A DNA stretch of 48,835 nucleotides, taken from NCBI GenBank assembly GCA_964369635.1, contig CAYJGN010000009.1, positions 1-48,835 on the forward strand, in the 5' to 3' direction. Shown here piece by piece: positions 7,866-15,129 of this stretch; the first letter of the stretch is position 1; each line of letters starts with the position of its first letter. This DNA is from CAYJGN01 sp964369635. Its GTDB lineage: Bacteria; Bacillota; Clostridia; Oscillospirales; Ruminococcaceae. The position numbers and the translations under genes were made by a program. Under the pieces are notes generated by a model that was not told the DNA's origin, made no database searches, and saw only the letters and a program-made list of their open reading frames with translations.

Positions 7866-7884
7866 ACACCAACAGAGTTGGTGT
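7866..7884 (-). terminator. Intrinsic terminator downstream of spo0A
   Basis: A perfect 8-bp stem ACACCAAC/GTTGGTGT with a 3-base loop is followed on the minus strand by TTTTTTGTTTTTG. It would stop spo0A transcripts just before the oxidoreductase promoter, though it lies about 264 bases past the spo0A stop. Confidence 0.8.
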
Positions 7885-8147
7885 AAATTTGTTTAAATTA
7901 TATTATTGAGAGGTGGTGCGATGCAAATATTCAAAGCGAAGTAACTATTATTTTTAATTCGTCGTGTTTTATCAATAATTAACCTTTTTGAGACGATTTA
8001 TCGTGAAGCTTTCTCTTAACCATAAAGTTTACTGAAATTTGGCGGACATGGCAAGCCATCTCTTTGCAAAATAGCAGGCGAATTATTGCAATCCATTAAA
8101 AAACAAAAGATGATTTTAGCGCACCAGCAAGTGAAAATTATTTGTGT
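7885..8147 (-). other. Non-coding stretch 3' of spo0A
   Basis: There is no convincing gene in these 263 bases. It forms a long 3' untranslated region between the spo0A stop and the terminator. There is a small ATGGC-AA-GCCAT hairpin around 8047-8058. A weak promoter-like pair lies on the minus strand near 7945-7975 (TTGATA, 17 bases, AATAAT), which could start a short RNA ending at the terminator. No known RNA family was recognised. Confidence 0.35.
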
Positions 8148-8903
8148 TTATTTTGAAACCCGCGTTTTAATTTTAAGACGAAGTCTATCGCTTATCATTG
8201 CTATAAACTCCGAGTTTGTTGGTTTTCCTCGAAGATTATGGATAGTATAGCCGAAATATGAATTTAGAACATCAACATCGCCTCTATCCCATGCAACTTC
8301 AATAGCATGCCTTATCGCCCGCTCAACCCTTGAACTCGTTGTTTTGTTAATTTTCGCTATTGTTGGGTACAAAATTTTTGTAACAGCTGAAATAAGCTCT
8401 TTTTCTTGCACCGTCATAGTTATAGCGTCCCGCAGATACTGATAACCCTTGATATGAGCAGGAACCCCTATCTGGTGCATAATCTCTGTTATCTCACCTT
8501 CGAGAGAGCCTTGTACATTTTGCGTTATCATCTCAGATCCGCAGAGCTCTGAAATTCTTTTTAGAACTATTCTTGGGTCGAATGGTTTATAGACGACAAA
8601 ATCCGCTCCAGCAGAAATAATAGACTGCTCAAAAAAGCTATTGCTCATCGAGGTCATCGCAACAATCTTGCCGCTGTAACCGTTTTCGCGAAGTTTTTCT
8701 GCAACTTCAATTCCATCTTGGTTTTGCATAAAGATATCAATTATGACAACGTCATAATTATTCTCTTCACAGCTTTTAATAACTGCATTCCCATCCCTTG
8801 GTATAAGCGTCAGAACAAAATTCAAATCATTTGCATTCTCTTTGATGCTCTTCCCAACCTCATCGCTATTATCCCCAATTAGTACTTTTAAGTGGTTTGC
8901 CAT
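8148..8903 (-). CDS. spo0A: Sporulation master regulator Spo0A
   Basis: A 251-residue response regulator: receiver domain (about 1-125), linker, and the Spo0A-specific C-terminal DNA-binding domain. The latter is well conserved: IMHQIGVPAHIKGYQYLRDAI, the recognition region SSRVERAIRHAIEVAW, and KPTNSEFIAMISDRLRL. It recognises 0A boxes and triggers sporulation on phosphorylation. In the receiver the phospho-acceptor D56 (VVIIDIFMQ) and the YKPF lysine are present. The second acidic-pocket residue is Asn (DN for DD), and the normally conserved Pro after the phospho-site is Gln (FMQ for IMP). ATG 8903 follows GGAGG with 9-base spacing. No spoIVB gene lies upstream. Confidence 0.97.
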   Translation of the reverse strand: MANHLKVLIGDNSDEVGKSIKENANDLNFVLTLIPRDGNAVIKSCEENNYDVVIIDIFMQNQDGIEVAEKLRENGYSGKIVAMTSMSNSFFEQSIISAGADFVVYKPFDPRIVLKRISELCGSEMITQNVQGSLEGEITEIMHQIGVPAHIKGYQYLRDAITMTVQEKELISAVTKILYPTIAKINKTTSSRVERAIRHAIEVAWDRGDVDVLNSYFGYTIHNLRGKPTNSEFIAMISDRLRLKIKTRVSK

Positions 8904-8959
8904 TTTTTCAATCCTCCAGAATTTATGATTTCCAAATCCCCCCGCAAATCACTACTGCA

Positions 8960-8987
8960 AGTATACATTTCTATCACAAAATGTCAA
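8960..8987 (-). promoter_or_regulatory. Sigma-A promoter of spo0A
   Basis: TTGACA (8987-8982), a 16-base spacer and TATACT (8965-8960) with a TG immediately upstream of the -10. The predicted start is near 8953, giving a leader of about 50 bases. No clear sigma-H promoter was found. Confidence 0.75.
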
Positions 8988-9025
8988 TATATTTCACGAT
9001 TTTTGTATTTACTCACAAAAACATA

Positions 9026-9074
9026 TGTCGAAATCGGGCGAATACCGCAATGATTTGTGCCGAATTTTGTCGAA
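9026..9074 (+). promoter_or_regulatory. Two 0A boxes upstream of spo0A
   Basis: The Spo0A-binding heptamer TGTCGAA occurs at 9026-9032 and again at 9068-9074 in the same orientation, 42 bases (four helical turns) apart and about 70-120 bases upstream of the predicted spo0A start site. This is direct sequence support for Spo0A autoregulation. Confidence 0.7.
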
Positions 9075-9149
9075 ATAACTTTCTATTTCAGTTTCGTTTT
9101 GTATCTCGATTTTTGGGTAAAACATTTATTTTTTCTATTAAAACGGCAA

Positions 9150-9187
9150 TCGACAGTCTTTGCGATAATAAACACAAAAGCTGTCGA
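9150..9187 (-). terminator. Probable terminator of the secG-rnr-EamA-DUF1294 operon
   Basis: TCGACAG (9150-9156) pairs with CTGTCGA (9181-9187). After one mismatch an inner stem (TTTTG with CAAAG) continues around a 12-base loop. The T run that follows is weak (TTGCCGTTTT), so termination may be partial. Confidence 0.45.
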
Positions 9188-9243
9188 CTAATTTCTCTAT
9201 TTTTCGCTATGCTAAAATATTGCTCTTTTACAGTCGATAAACC

Positions 9244-9501
9244 TTATTTAAAACAAATATATAGGTAACCGATGAGTTGAATAATCAAAAAAAGCGGAAC
9301 TAAAATAACAAATTTCAGTTTTTTTGTTTTATGCCGACAGCTATACATTGCGAGAAAAGCCCCGAGCCCGCCTGCTAAAAAAGCCGATAATAACAATGTT
9401 TTCTCAGATATTCTACCTTTATTTTTGCGCGCAAACTGTTTGTCACAGAAAAACAGCAGATAGGATATAATATTTAATATCAAAAGCAGATAATTTATCA
9501 T
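9244..9501 (-). CDS. DUF1294 family membrane protein
   Basis: An 85-residue protein with three hydrophobic segments. Family hallmarks are FCDKQFARKNKGRISEKTLL near residues 18-37, the GGLGAF motif and the C-terminal RHKTKKLKF. The family has no established biochemical role. It overlaps the EamA gene by four bases (ATGA), so the two are translationally coupled at the distal end of the rnr operon. Confidence 0.8.
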   Translation of the reverse strand: MINYLLLILNIISYLLFFCDKQFARKNKGRISEKTLLLSAFLAGGLGAFLAMYSCRHKTKKLKFVILVPLFLIIQLIGYLYICFK

Positions 9502-10409
9502 TGAACCTCTTCCTGCTCATCACTCTCGTTTATATTTCCCCTTTTTTCAAAGACTGTTATCAAAAGAGCCGCTATAATTATTATACTGCCGATCCATTGA
9601 ACTCCTGGTATAACATCCGATAGTAGTAAAACTCCAAATATAATACCAAAAACAGGTTCAAAGAGCGATAGGAGCGAGGCAGTTATTGCATCTGTGTTCT
9701 TTATACCTATCTGAATTAGGATAACAGCGCCAAATGACGTCGTAAGCGATAACAGCACTGACAACAGCAACACTTTTAAGTCTATAACTATTACAAACTG
9801 ACCTGTTGCAACTGCATAGATAACAAGAAAAACAGTTGCTATAAGGCTTATGTAAAATGCAGCTTTATTCGGTGATAACAGCGAAATTTTATCCTTGTCT
9901 ATATAAACTATATAAATAGCATAAGCGGCTGCAGAAACAACTGCAAGCAAAGAGCCAATTAAAACACTCTCACTACCACCACCCATAAAAAACAAAAGTC
10001 CAGCTGTTGAAACGGCAAGCGCCATCGTCTTAAATTTGCTTATCCTCTCTTTAAATAGAAGGAATAGAATAACCGCCGCAAATAGGGGATAGGTAAAGTG
10101 AAGGACGGTTGCTGTTCCTACCGGCAAAAATAAGTATGAATTATATAAAAGTAGCGTCGCAATAAACTGACCAGAGACTGAAACCCTTGCAAGTTTAACA
10201 AACTCTTTTCTATTTATTTTAAGACTCTCTTTTTTGCATAGTGCGATAATAAATGTTATAACTACACAAAACATATTGCGATAGATAGCTATCATAGCCG
10301 TTGAAAGAGAGGCCGTTTGTAAAAACTTAACAATAACAGGCGCAAACCCATAAAGTATTGCTGAGAGAGCTATACAAATGATACCAAGTTTTCTATTTTT
10401 ATAATACAT
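9498..10409 (-). CDS. EamA (DMT superfamily) exporter
   Basis: A 303-residue protein with about ten hydrophobic helices made of two EamA repeats. The first repeat begins IICIALSAILYGFAPVIVKFL; the second includes LLALVSAAAYAIYIVY-like and LLSLFEPVFGIIFGVLLLSD, where the glutamate-proline motif of the family is seen. Such proteins export amino acids or other small metabolites; the substrate cannot be read from sequence. It starts 4 bases after the RNase R stop and ends in an ATGA overlap with the DUF1294 gene. Confidence 0.85.
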   Translation of the reverse strand: MYYKNRKLGIICIALSAILYGFAPVIVKFLQTASLSTAMIAIYRNMFCVVITFIIALCKKESLKINRKEFVKLARVSVSGQFIATLLLYNSYLFLPVGTATVLHFTYPLFAAVILFLLFKERISKFKTMALAVSTAGLLFFMGGGSESVLIGSLLAVVSAAAYAIYIVYIDKDKISLLSPNKAAFYISLIATVFLVIYAVATGQFVIVIDLKVLLLSVLLSLTTSFGAVILIQIGIKNTDAITASLLSLFEPVFGIIFGVLLLSDVIPGVQWIGSIIIIAALLITVFEKRGNINESDEQEEVQ

Positions 10410-10412
10410 ATC

Positions 10413-12470
10413 CTACTCCGGCGCAAACTCAAAATCTATCTTGCCACTTAGAATATTTGCCGAAATAACTTTCACCTGCACTTCATCGCCTATCATAATC
10501 TCGCGATTTAGGTCAAATGAGAAGTATTTAGTAACAACGCCCTCTTCTCTTAGCGCATCATCTTTAATGCGGACAAGCCCTTCAACGGTATTTGGAAGCT
10601 CAACATATATCCCGTGTGGTGCAATAGATGATACCTCACCTTTGAATATTTCTCCGATATGCGGCGCAATATATTCACTGCGATAAACATCATCGCATCC
10701 GCGCTCAAAAACAACGGCGCGTTGCTCGCTCTCACTATTCTCACTCGCTATCGAATCAGCGCTTCCTTTAACCTTGCCATTATCAAGCGAAGCTTTAATC
10801 GCCCTGTGAACATAAAGGTCAGGATATCGTCTTATCGGGCTTGTGAAATGGGCATAATCATCCATCGAAAGACCAAAATGGCCTTTTGGACGGCTCTCAT
10901 AAACTGCTTTTGCCATACTGCGAAGGACCGCAATATTAACAGCTTTACCATATCTCTGCGCTTTTGTCGATTGCAATACCGCCTCAAGACTTGCAGGCTT
11001 TATCTCACCCTCAAGCATAGTTGGTTCTATATTAAAGGCGCGCAATAGAGCTTTTAGCGTTTCTATCCTCTCAGGGTCTGGACTCTCATGAACTCGATAG
11101 ATAAACGGCAGATTGCGACTTTTCCCAAAAACAGCCGCCGCCATATTGGCCATGAGCATAAATTCTTCAATTATCTGCTCAGATAATCCCCTCTCACGTC
11201 GTTTTATATCAACAACTCTATCCTCATCATCAAATATGCAATAGCTCTCACTTGTTTCAATAGAAACAGCACCCCTATCCTCTCTCCTCTTTTTAAGCAG
11301 CTCATAGAGCTCAACCATAGCCCCAAAGCTATCCGAAACTTCACGGTATTTAAGGTCAAGGTCTGGGTCGCTTTTACCCTCTAATATATCGTTAATTTCT
11401 GAGTAAACACCTTTAACCCTTGAATGGATAACGCTCTTTTTAAAGACAAAATCCTCCATTATTCCTCTACTGCTAAATGTCATAATACAAGATAGAGCAA
11501 GCCTGTCCACCTTTTCATTTAGTGAGCAGACGCCGTTTGATAGCTGCTTTGGAAGCATTGGGATAACCTTATTTCCAAAGTAGACAGAAGTTCCCCTCTC
11601 CAAAGCTTCAATATCAAGCTCACTGCCGTATTTAACATAATGGGAGACATCAGCAATATGCACCGACAATCTATATCCATCGCTTAGTTTCTTTATAGAA
11701 ATAGCATCATCTATATCTTTTGTTGATGCAGAATCTATCGTAAAGACATTCTCAGCACGCAAATCACTTCTCACCGATACTTTATCTGAAATACTCTTTT
11801 GCGAAACTGCTTCCGCTTCTTTTAAAACCTTTTTTGGAAATTTTGTCCGAAGTCCTGATTCATCGAGCATAAACTGAACGCTCATCTTAGATGATGAGAT
11901 AATCCCATAGCTTTGCAAAACATTTGCCCTGTGCTCGCGGTGGCTACGCCCTCTTCTCGAGAGTTCAAAAACAACCGTCTCACCTGTTTTTGGAACTATC
12001 CCGCTTTTTTTATCAAGTTTTATACAAACCCCTCGACCATTTCCGGTTACTATAAATTTACCAAAATCATCCTTTGCAACCGTTCCTGTGAATGGGCCAT
12101 TATTTTGTATTTTTATCTTAACTACTCGTCCGCTATCATCGCCCTCGCGCTCTTCATTTGGTCGAAGAAGCACAACATCCCCCTCCATAGCGCCCGATAG
12201 ATACACTCCAGGGATAAAAAACTCTTCTCCCTCTTCGGTTGATGCAAAGGCAAATGTTGCATTCGTGCGGGTAATTGTGCAGAGCTTAAAATCAAATAGG
12301 TCTATTAGAAAATATCGGTTGTTTACCCGAAAGACCTTTTCTTCGTCAATAAGCTTATTTAGCGCTATATCAAGTTGCTTTCTTTTGATATATAATGACG
12401 CCGCAATTTCATCAAACGCAGCTCCACCACGTCCTTTTTTGTGTAGATACGATATAAGTTTACTATTCAT
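10413..12470 (-). CDS. rnr: Ribonuclease R
   Basis: A 685-residue 3'-5' exoribonuclease that degrades structured RNA. Domain order: N-terminal winged helix (about 1-55), cold-shock domains (about 60-200), the RNB catalytic domain starting near FTIDSASTKDIDDAIS (Mg2+-binding aspartates) with HFTSPIRRYPDLYVHR near its end, and a C-terminal S1 domain (GEIFKGEVSSIAPHGIYVEL). It ends right after S1 and lacks the lysine-rich tail of many RNase R proteins. It follows secG, the usual Bacillota pairing, but with a terminator hairpin between them; no separate promoter is seen, so read-through is likely. Start ATG 12470 follows GGGGGAAAG. Confidence 0.95.
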   Translation of the reverse strand: MNSKLISYLHKKGRGGAAFDEIAASLYIKRKQLDIALNKLIDEEKVFRVNNRYFLIDLFDFKLCTITRTNATFAFASTEEGEEFFIPGVYLSGAMEGDVVLLRPNEEREGDDSGRVVKIKIQNNGPFTGTVAKDDFGKFIVTGNGRGVCIKLDKKSGIVPKTGETVVFELSRRGRSHREHRANVLQSYGIISSSKMSVQFMLDESGLRTKFPKKVLKEAEAVSQKSISDKVSVRSDLRAENVFTIDSASTKDIDDAISIKKLSDGYRLSVHIADVSHYVKYGSELDIEALERGTSVYFGNKVIPMLPKQLSNGVCSLNEKVDRLALSCIMTFSSRGIMEDFVFKKSVIHSRVKGVYSEINDILEGKSDPDLDLKYREVSDSFGAMVELYELLKKRREDRGAVSIETSESYCIFDDEDRVVDIKRRERGLSEQIIEEFMLMANMAAAVFGKSRNLPFIYRVHESPDPERIETLKALLRAFNIEPTMLEGEIKPASLEAVLQSTKAQRYGKAVNIAVLRSMAKAVYESRPKGHFGLSMDDYAHFTSPIRRYPDLYVHRAIKASLDNGKVKGSADSIASENSESEQRAVVFERGCDDVYRSEYIAPHIGEIFKGEVSSIAPHGIYVELPNTVEGLVRIKDDALREEGVVTKYFSFDLNREIMIGDEVQVKVISANILSGKIDFEFAPE

Positions 12471-12498
12471 CTTTCCCCCATTTATTTAAACAAAAAAC

Positions 12499-12524
12499 AA
12501 ACCTTCGCTATAAAGCGAAGGTTT
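12499..12524 (-). terminator. Terminator/attenuator between secG and rnr
   Basis: AAACCTTCGC (12499-12508) and its exact complement (12515-12524) enclose a 6-base loop. A T-rich run follows on the minus strand. As no promoter precedes rnr, it may act as a partial terminator setting the secG:rnr ratio. Confidence 0.8.
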
Positions 12525-12531
12525 ATGTTAA

Positions 12532-12789
12532 TTACATCCAGACACTTATCGCAGATACGACTAAAGTGATGATAAAAACAAGTGCAGTTAAAACCTTTGT
12601 CACACCCATAAGCTTTTGAGCATTTGTTCTTCCGCGTCCGCCGCCGAGGTATGAATCCTCACCGCCGCCAACTGAACCCGAAAGTCCGCTTGTCTTTGCT
12701 TCCTGAAGTAAAACCGCCGCTATTAAGATTATACAAGAGACTATAAGCACAATTCCACTGACAATCTCTATTGTTCCCATTGTTTCCAT
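12532..12789 (-). CDS. secG: Protein translocase subunit SecG
   Basis: An 85-residue subunit of the SecYEG channel with two membrane helices (about 7-29 and 63-84) joined by a Gly-rich cytoplasmic loop (LSGSVGGGEDSYLGGGRGR). LLQEAKTSGLSGSV after helix 1 is the family signature. ATG 12789 follows GAGGAAA. It is a short gene with its own promoter and terminator, upstream of rnr. Confidence 0.95.
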   Translation of the reverse strand: METMGTIEIVSGIVLIVSCIILIAAVLLQEAKTSGLSGSVGGGEDSYLGGGRGRTNAQKLMGVTKVLTALVFIITLVVSAISVWM

Positions 12790-12841
12790 TATTTTTCCTC
12801 GTTTCCCAAACTTTTAATTAATTTTCTTTTATGCATATTAT

Positions 12842-12870
12842 AATATACCACAGTTTTTATAGTTTTGCAA
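12842..12870 (-). promoter_or_regulatory. Sigma-A promoter of secG
   Basis: TTGCAA (12870-12865), 17 bases, TATATT (12847-12842); a second TATAAT-like box lies 5 bases further downstream. It fills the gap between the topoisomerase A gene and secG. Confidence 0.65.
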
Positions 12871-12884
12871 TATCTCTTTTAAAT

Positions 12885-15122
12885 TTACATCTCAAATCGA
12901 ACTGCCGCATCTTCAAATGATAACATAGCACCCACTGCTGGTATATTTCGTGTAACATATCTGTGCGGATTTTCTATTTTAGCGTCGGCAAGATGACAGA
13001 CTGATACAACAAAACTATTCTTCTTCTGGGTCATAACAGAAACGCCTGCCGTGTTTTTAGTCGTCTTCTCAGCTATTTTTGAGCTATTGACTACGAGAGC
13101 CCTATTTAATACCGACATCAAAAGAAAATCGCAAGGTTCTGTTTCTAAAAATGCCGCAACAAGCTTTGAAGCAGTTGAGAGAGCATTGACAAGCTTTTTG
13201 CGCCTTGTTTTTGTCTCGTAGCTCTTAAGTGTTACCTTTGCCGCCTTTCCATTTTCAAAGAAGAATAAGATATTTCCTTTAAAATCGCTCGTGAGAGCTG
13301 TGAAAATAAGTTTTTCTTCCGGCTCAAAACCGAGCTTTGCAGGGATATAGTCCCCCATCAAACTCGCTTTTGTATCTTCAAACTCATTGCAGAGCGCTTT
13401 GTAGCAGTTGCCCATATCGGTGAAGAACAAAAGCTCAGACTTTGAACTGACCTCAGGGAAGGTATACGCCATATAGTCGCCCTCTTTGAGCTTCTGCTCG
13501 CCGCTCATTCGAAGCGACTGCGGGGTTATCTTTTTAAAGTACCCCTCTTTTGAAACAAAGATATTAACGATATAGTCTGGGGTATCATCCTCTTCCTCTT
13601 CAATCACTATATTCTCCACTGCCGCAACAACAGAGCGACGAGGGATATGATATTCTTCTTTTATCCTTGTTAGGTCTTCTATAATGATATCGAGAACCCG
13701 CTCTTCTTTCGCAAGGATATCTTTTAAATCAGCTATTGTGCTTTTGAGCTCTTTTATCTCATCGGTACGCTTTAGGATATACTCCTTATTTAGCTGACGA
13801 AGCCTTATGTCGGCCACGAAATTCGCCTGAACCTCATCTATTCCAAAGGCAATCATAAGGTTTAGAATAACCTCGCTATCCTCCTCGGTCTTTCTTACAA
13901 TCTCGATAGCTCTATCGATATCGAGCAGAATTTTCGAGAGACCTTTTAAGAGGTGAAGCCTTTTTGAGAGGGAGTCAAGCTCGTGTTTTGTTGCATTTTT
14001 AATGCAACCCACTCGAAATTCTATCCAGTTATCAAGTATCGCTTTTATTCCAAGCACCTGCGGATTTTGCCCGATTAGAATATTGAAATTGCAACCAAAG
14101 CTATCTTCAAGTGGGGTCATTCTATATAGTTTCTGCATTAGTTTATCCGGGTCAACTCCGCGTTTTAGATCAATTGCTATTTTAAGTCCCTGCAAATCGG
14201 TTTCATCTCTAATATCTGATATTTCGCGAAGCTTATTACTTTTCACCCCATCGACGATTTTATCAATTATCGCTTCAATAGTTGTTGTATATGGAATTTC
14301 TAAAATCTCGATGCAGTTTGCCGTTTTATCATAACTATAGTTTGCACGCACCTTTATGCTACCACGGCCTGTATTATAAATCTCACGGATAGTATTCTCA
14401 TCAAAAACAATGCTACCACCGCCTGGAAAATCGGGCGCCGGTAAAGTTGTTATAATATCATGCTCGCTATCTCTGATATATTTAATAGTTGTCTCGCATA
14501 TTTCTGATAGGTTAAACGGACATATCGAAGATGCCATTCCAACCGCAATACCCATATTAGCATTAACAAGCACAGAAGGATATGCCGCCGGTAGAAGGGT
14601 CGGTTCTTTTAGGGTGCTGTCGTAATTATCAACAAAAGTTACGGCATCTTTTTCAATGCCGCCAAAAATTTCAACGCAGATAGGCTCAAGGCGAACTTCT
14701 GTATACCTTGAAGCGGCATATGCCATATCCCTTGAGTAAACTTTACCAAAGTTTCCCTTTGATAGGATATACGGGTGGAGCAGCGCTTCGTTTCCTCGTG
14801 CAAGTCGCACCATCGTTTCGTAAATTGCGGCGTCACCATGCGGGTTTAGCTTCATCGTCTGCCCAACTACGTTTGCACTCTTAACATTTGTCTGCGAGCG
14901 GAGCAGTCCCATTTTATACATAGTATAGAGCAGTTTTCGGTGAGATGGCTTAAATCCATCTATTTCGGGGATAGCACGAGAGACAATAACGCTCATAGCA
15001 TACGGCATATAGTTATCAATTAAAGTGTCGGTAATGCTGCTCTCAAGCACAAGACCCGCATTTTCGATAAATGCATCGTTTATGACCGCTCTTTTTTTCG
15101 TTTCTTTTTTCTTTTTCGCCAT
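12885..15122 (-). CDS. Type II topoisomerase subunit A (topoisomerase IV-like)
   Basis: A 745-residue DNA cleavage and rejoining subunit. The catalytic tyrosine is Y140 in AASRYTEVRL. The winged-helix/tower region spans roughly 30-340, a coiled-coil gate about 350-490, and a beta-pinwheel C-terminal domain follows. I see no GyrA-box (QRRGGKG) in that domain; KSYETKTRRKKLVNA lies where gyrases carry related loops. This argues for decatenation (topo IV-like) rather than supercoiling. In the quinolone pocket, PHGDAAIYE has Ala98 at the usual Ser position and Glu102 at the Asp position. The N-terminus is lysine-rich. It lies 7 bases after the B subunit gene. Confidence 0.9.
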   Translation of the reverse strand: MAKKKKETKKRAVINDAFIENAGLVLESSITDTLIDNYMPYAMSVIVSRAIPEIDGFKPSHRKLLYTMYKMGLLRSQTNVKSANVVGQTMKLNPHGDAAIYETMVRLARGNEALLHPYILSKGNFGKVYSRDMAYAASRYTEVRLEPICVEIFGGIEKDAVTFVDNYDSTLKEPTLLPAAYPSVLVNANMGIAVGMASSICPFNLSEICETTIKYIRDSEHDIITTLPAPDFPGGGSIVFDENTIREIYNTGRGSIKVRANYSYDKTANCIEILEIPYTTTIEAIIDKIVDGVKSNKLREISDIRDETDLQGLKIAIDLKRGVDPDKLMQKLYRMTPLEDSFGCNFNILIGQNPQVLGIKAILDNWIEFRVGCIKNATKHELDSLSKRLHLLKGLSKILLDIDRAIEIVRKTEEDSEVILNLMIAFGIDEVQANFVADIRLRQLNKEYILKRTDEIKELKSTIADLKDILAKEERVLDIIIEDLTRIKEEYHIPRRSVVAAVENIVIEEEEDDTPDYIVNIFVSKEGYFKKITPQSLRMSGEQKLKEGDYMAYTFPEVSSKSELLFFTDMGNCYKALCNEFEDTKASLMGDYIPAKLGFEPEEKLIFTALTSDFKGNILFFFENGKAAKVTLKSYETKTRRKKLVNALSTASKLVAAFLETEPCDFLLMSVLNRALVVNSSKIAEKTTKNTAGVSVMTQKKNSFVVSVCHLADAKIENPHRYVTRNIPAVGAMLSFEDAAVRFEM

Positions 15123-15129
15123 AGCTACC

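Noticed and set aside
7911..7944. Seven-codon ORF (MQIFKAK) behind AGAGGTGG on the plus strand
   Set aside because: Good ribosome site, but too short to judge, no plus-strand promoter was seen, and it lies in an untranslated region of opposite transcription.
8897..9268. Plus-strand 123-codon reading frame upstream of spo0A
   Set aside because: It overlaps the spo0A promoter, the 0A boxes and a terminator hairpin, and starts without a ribosome site.
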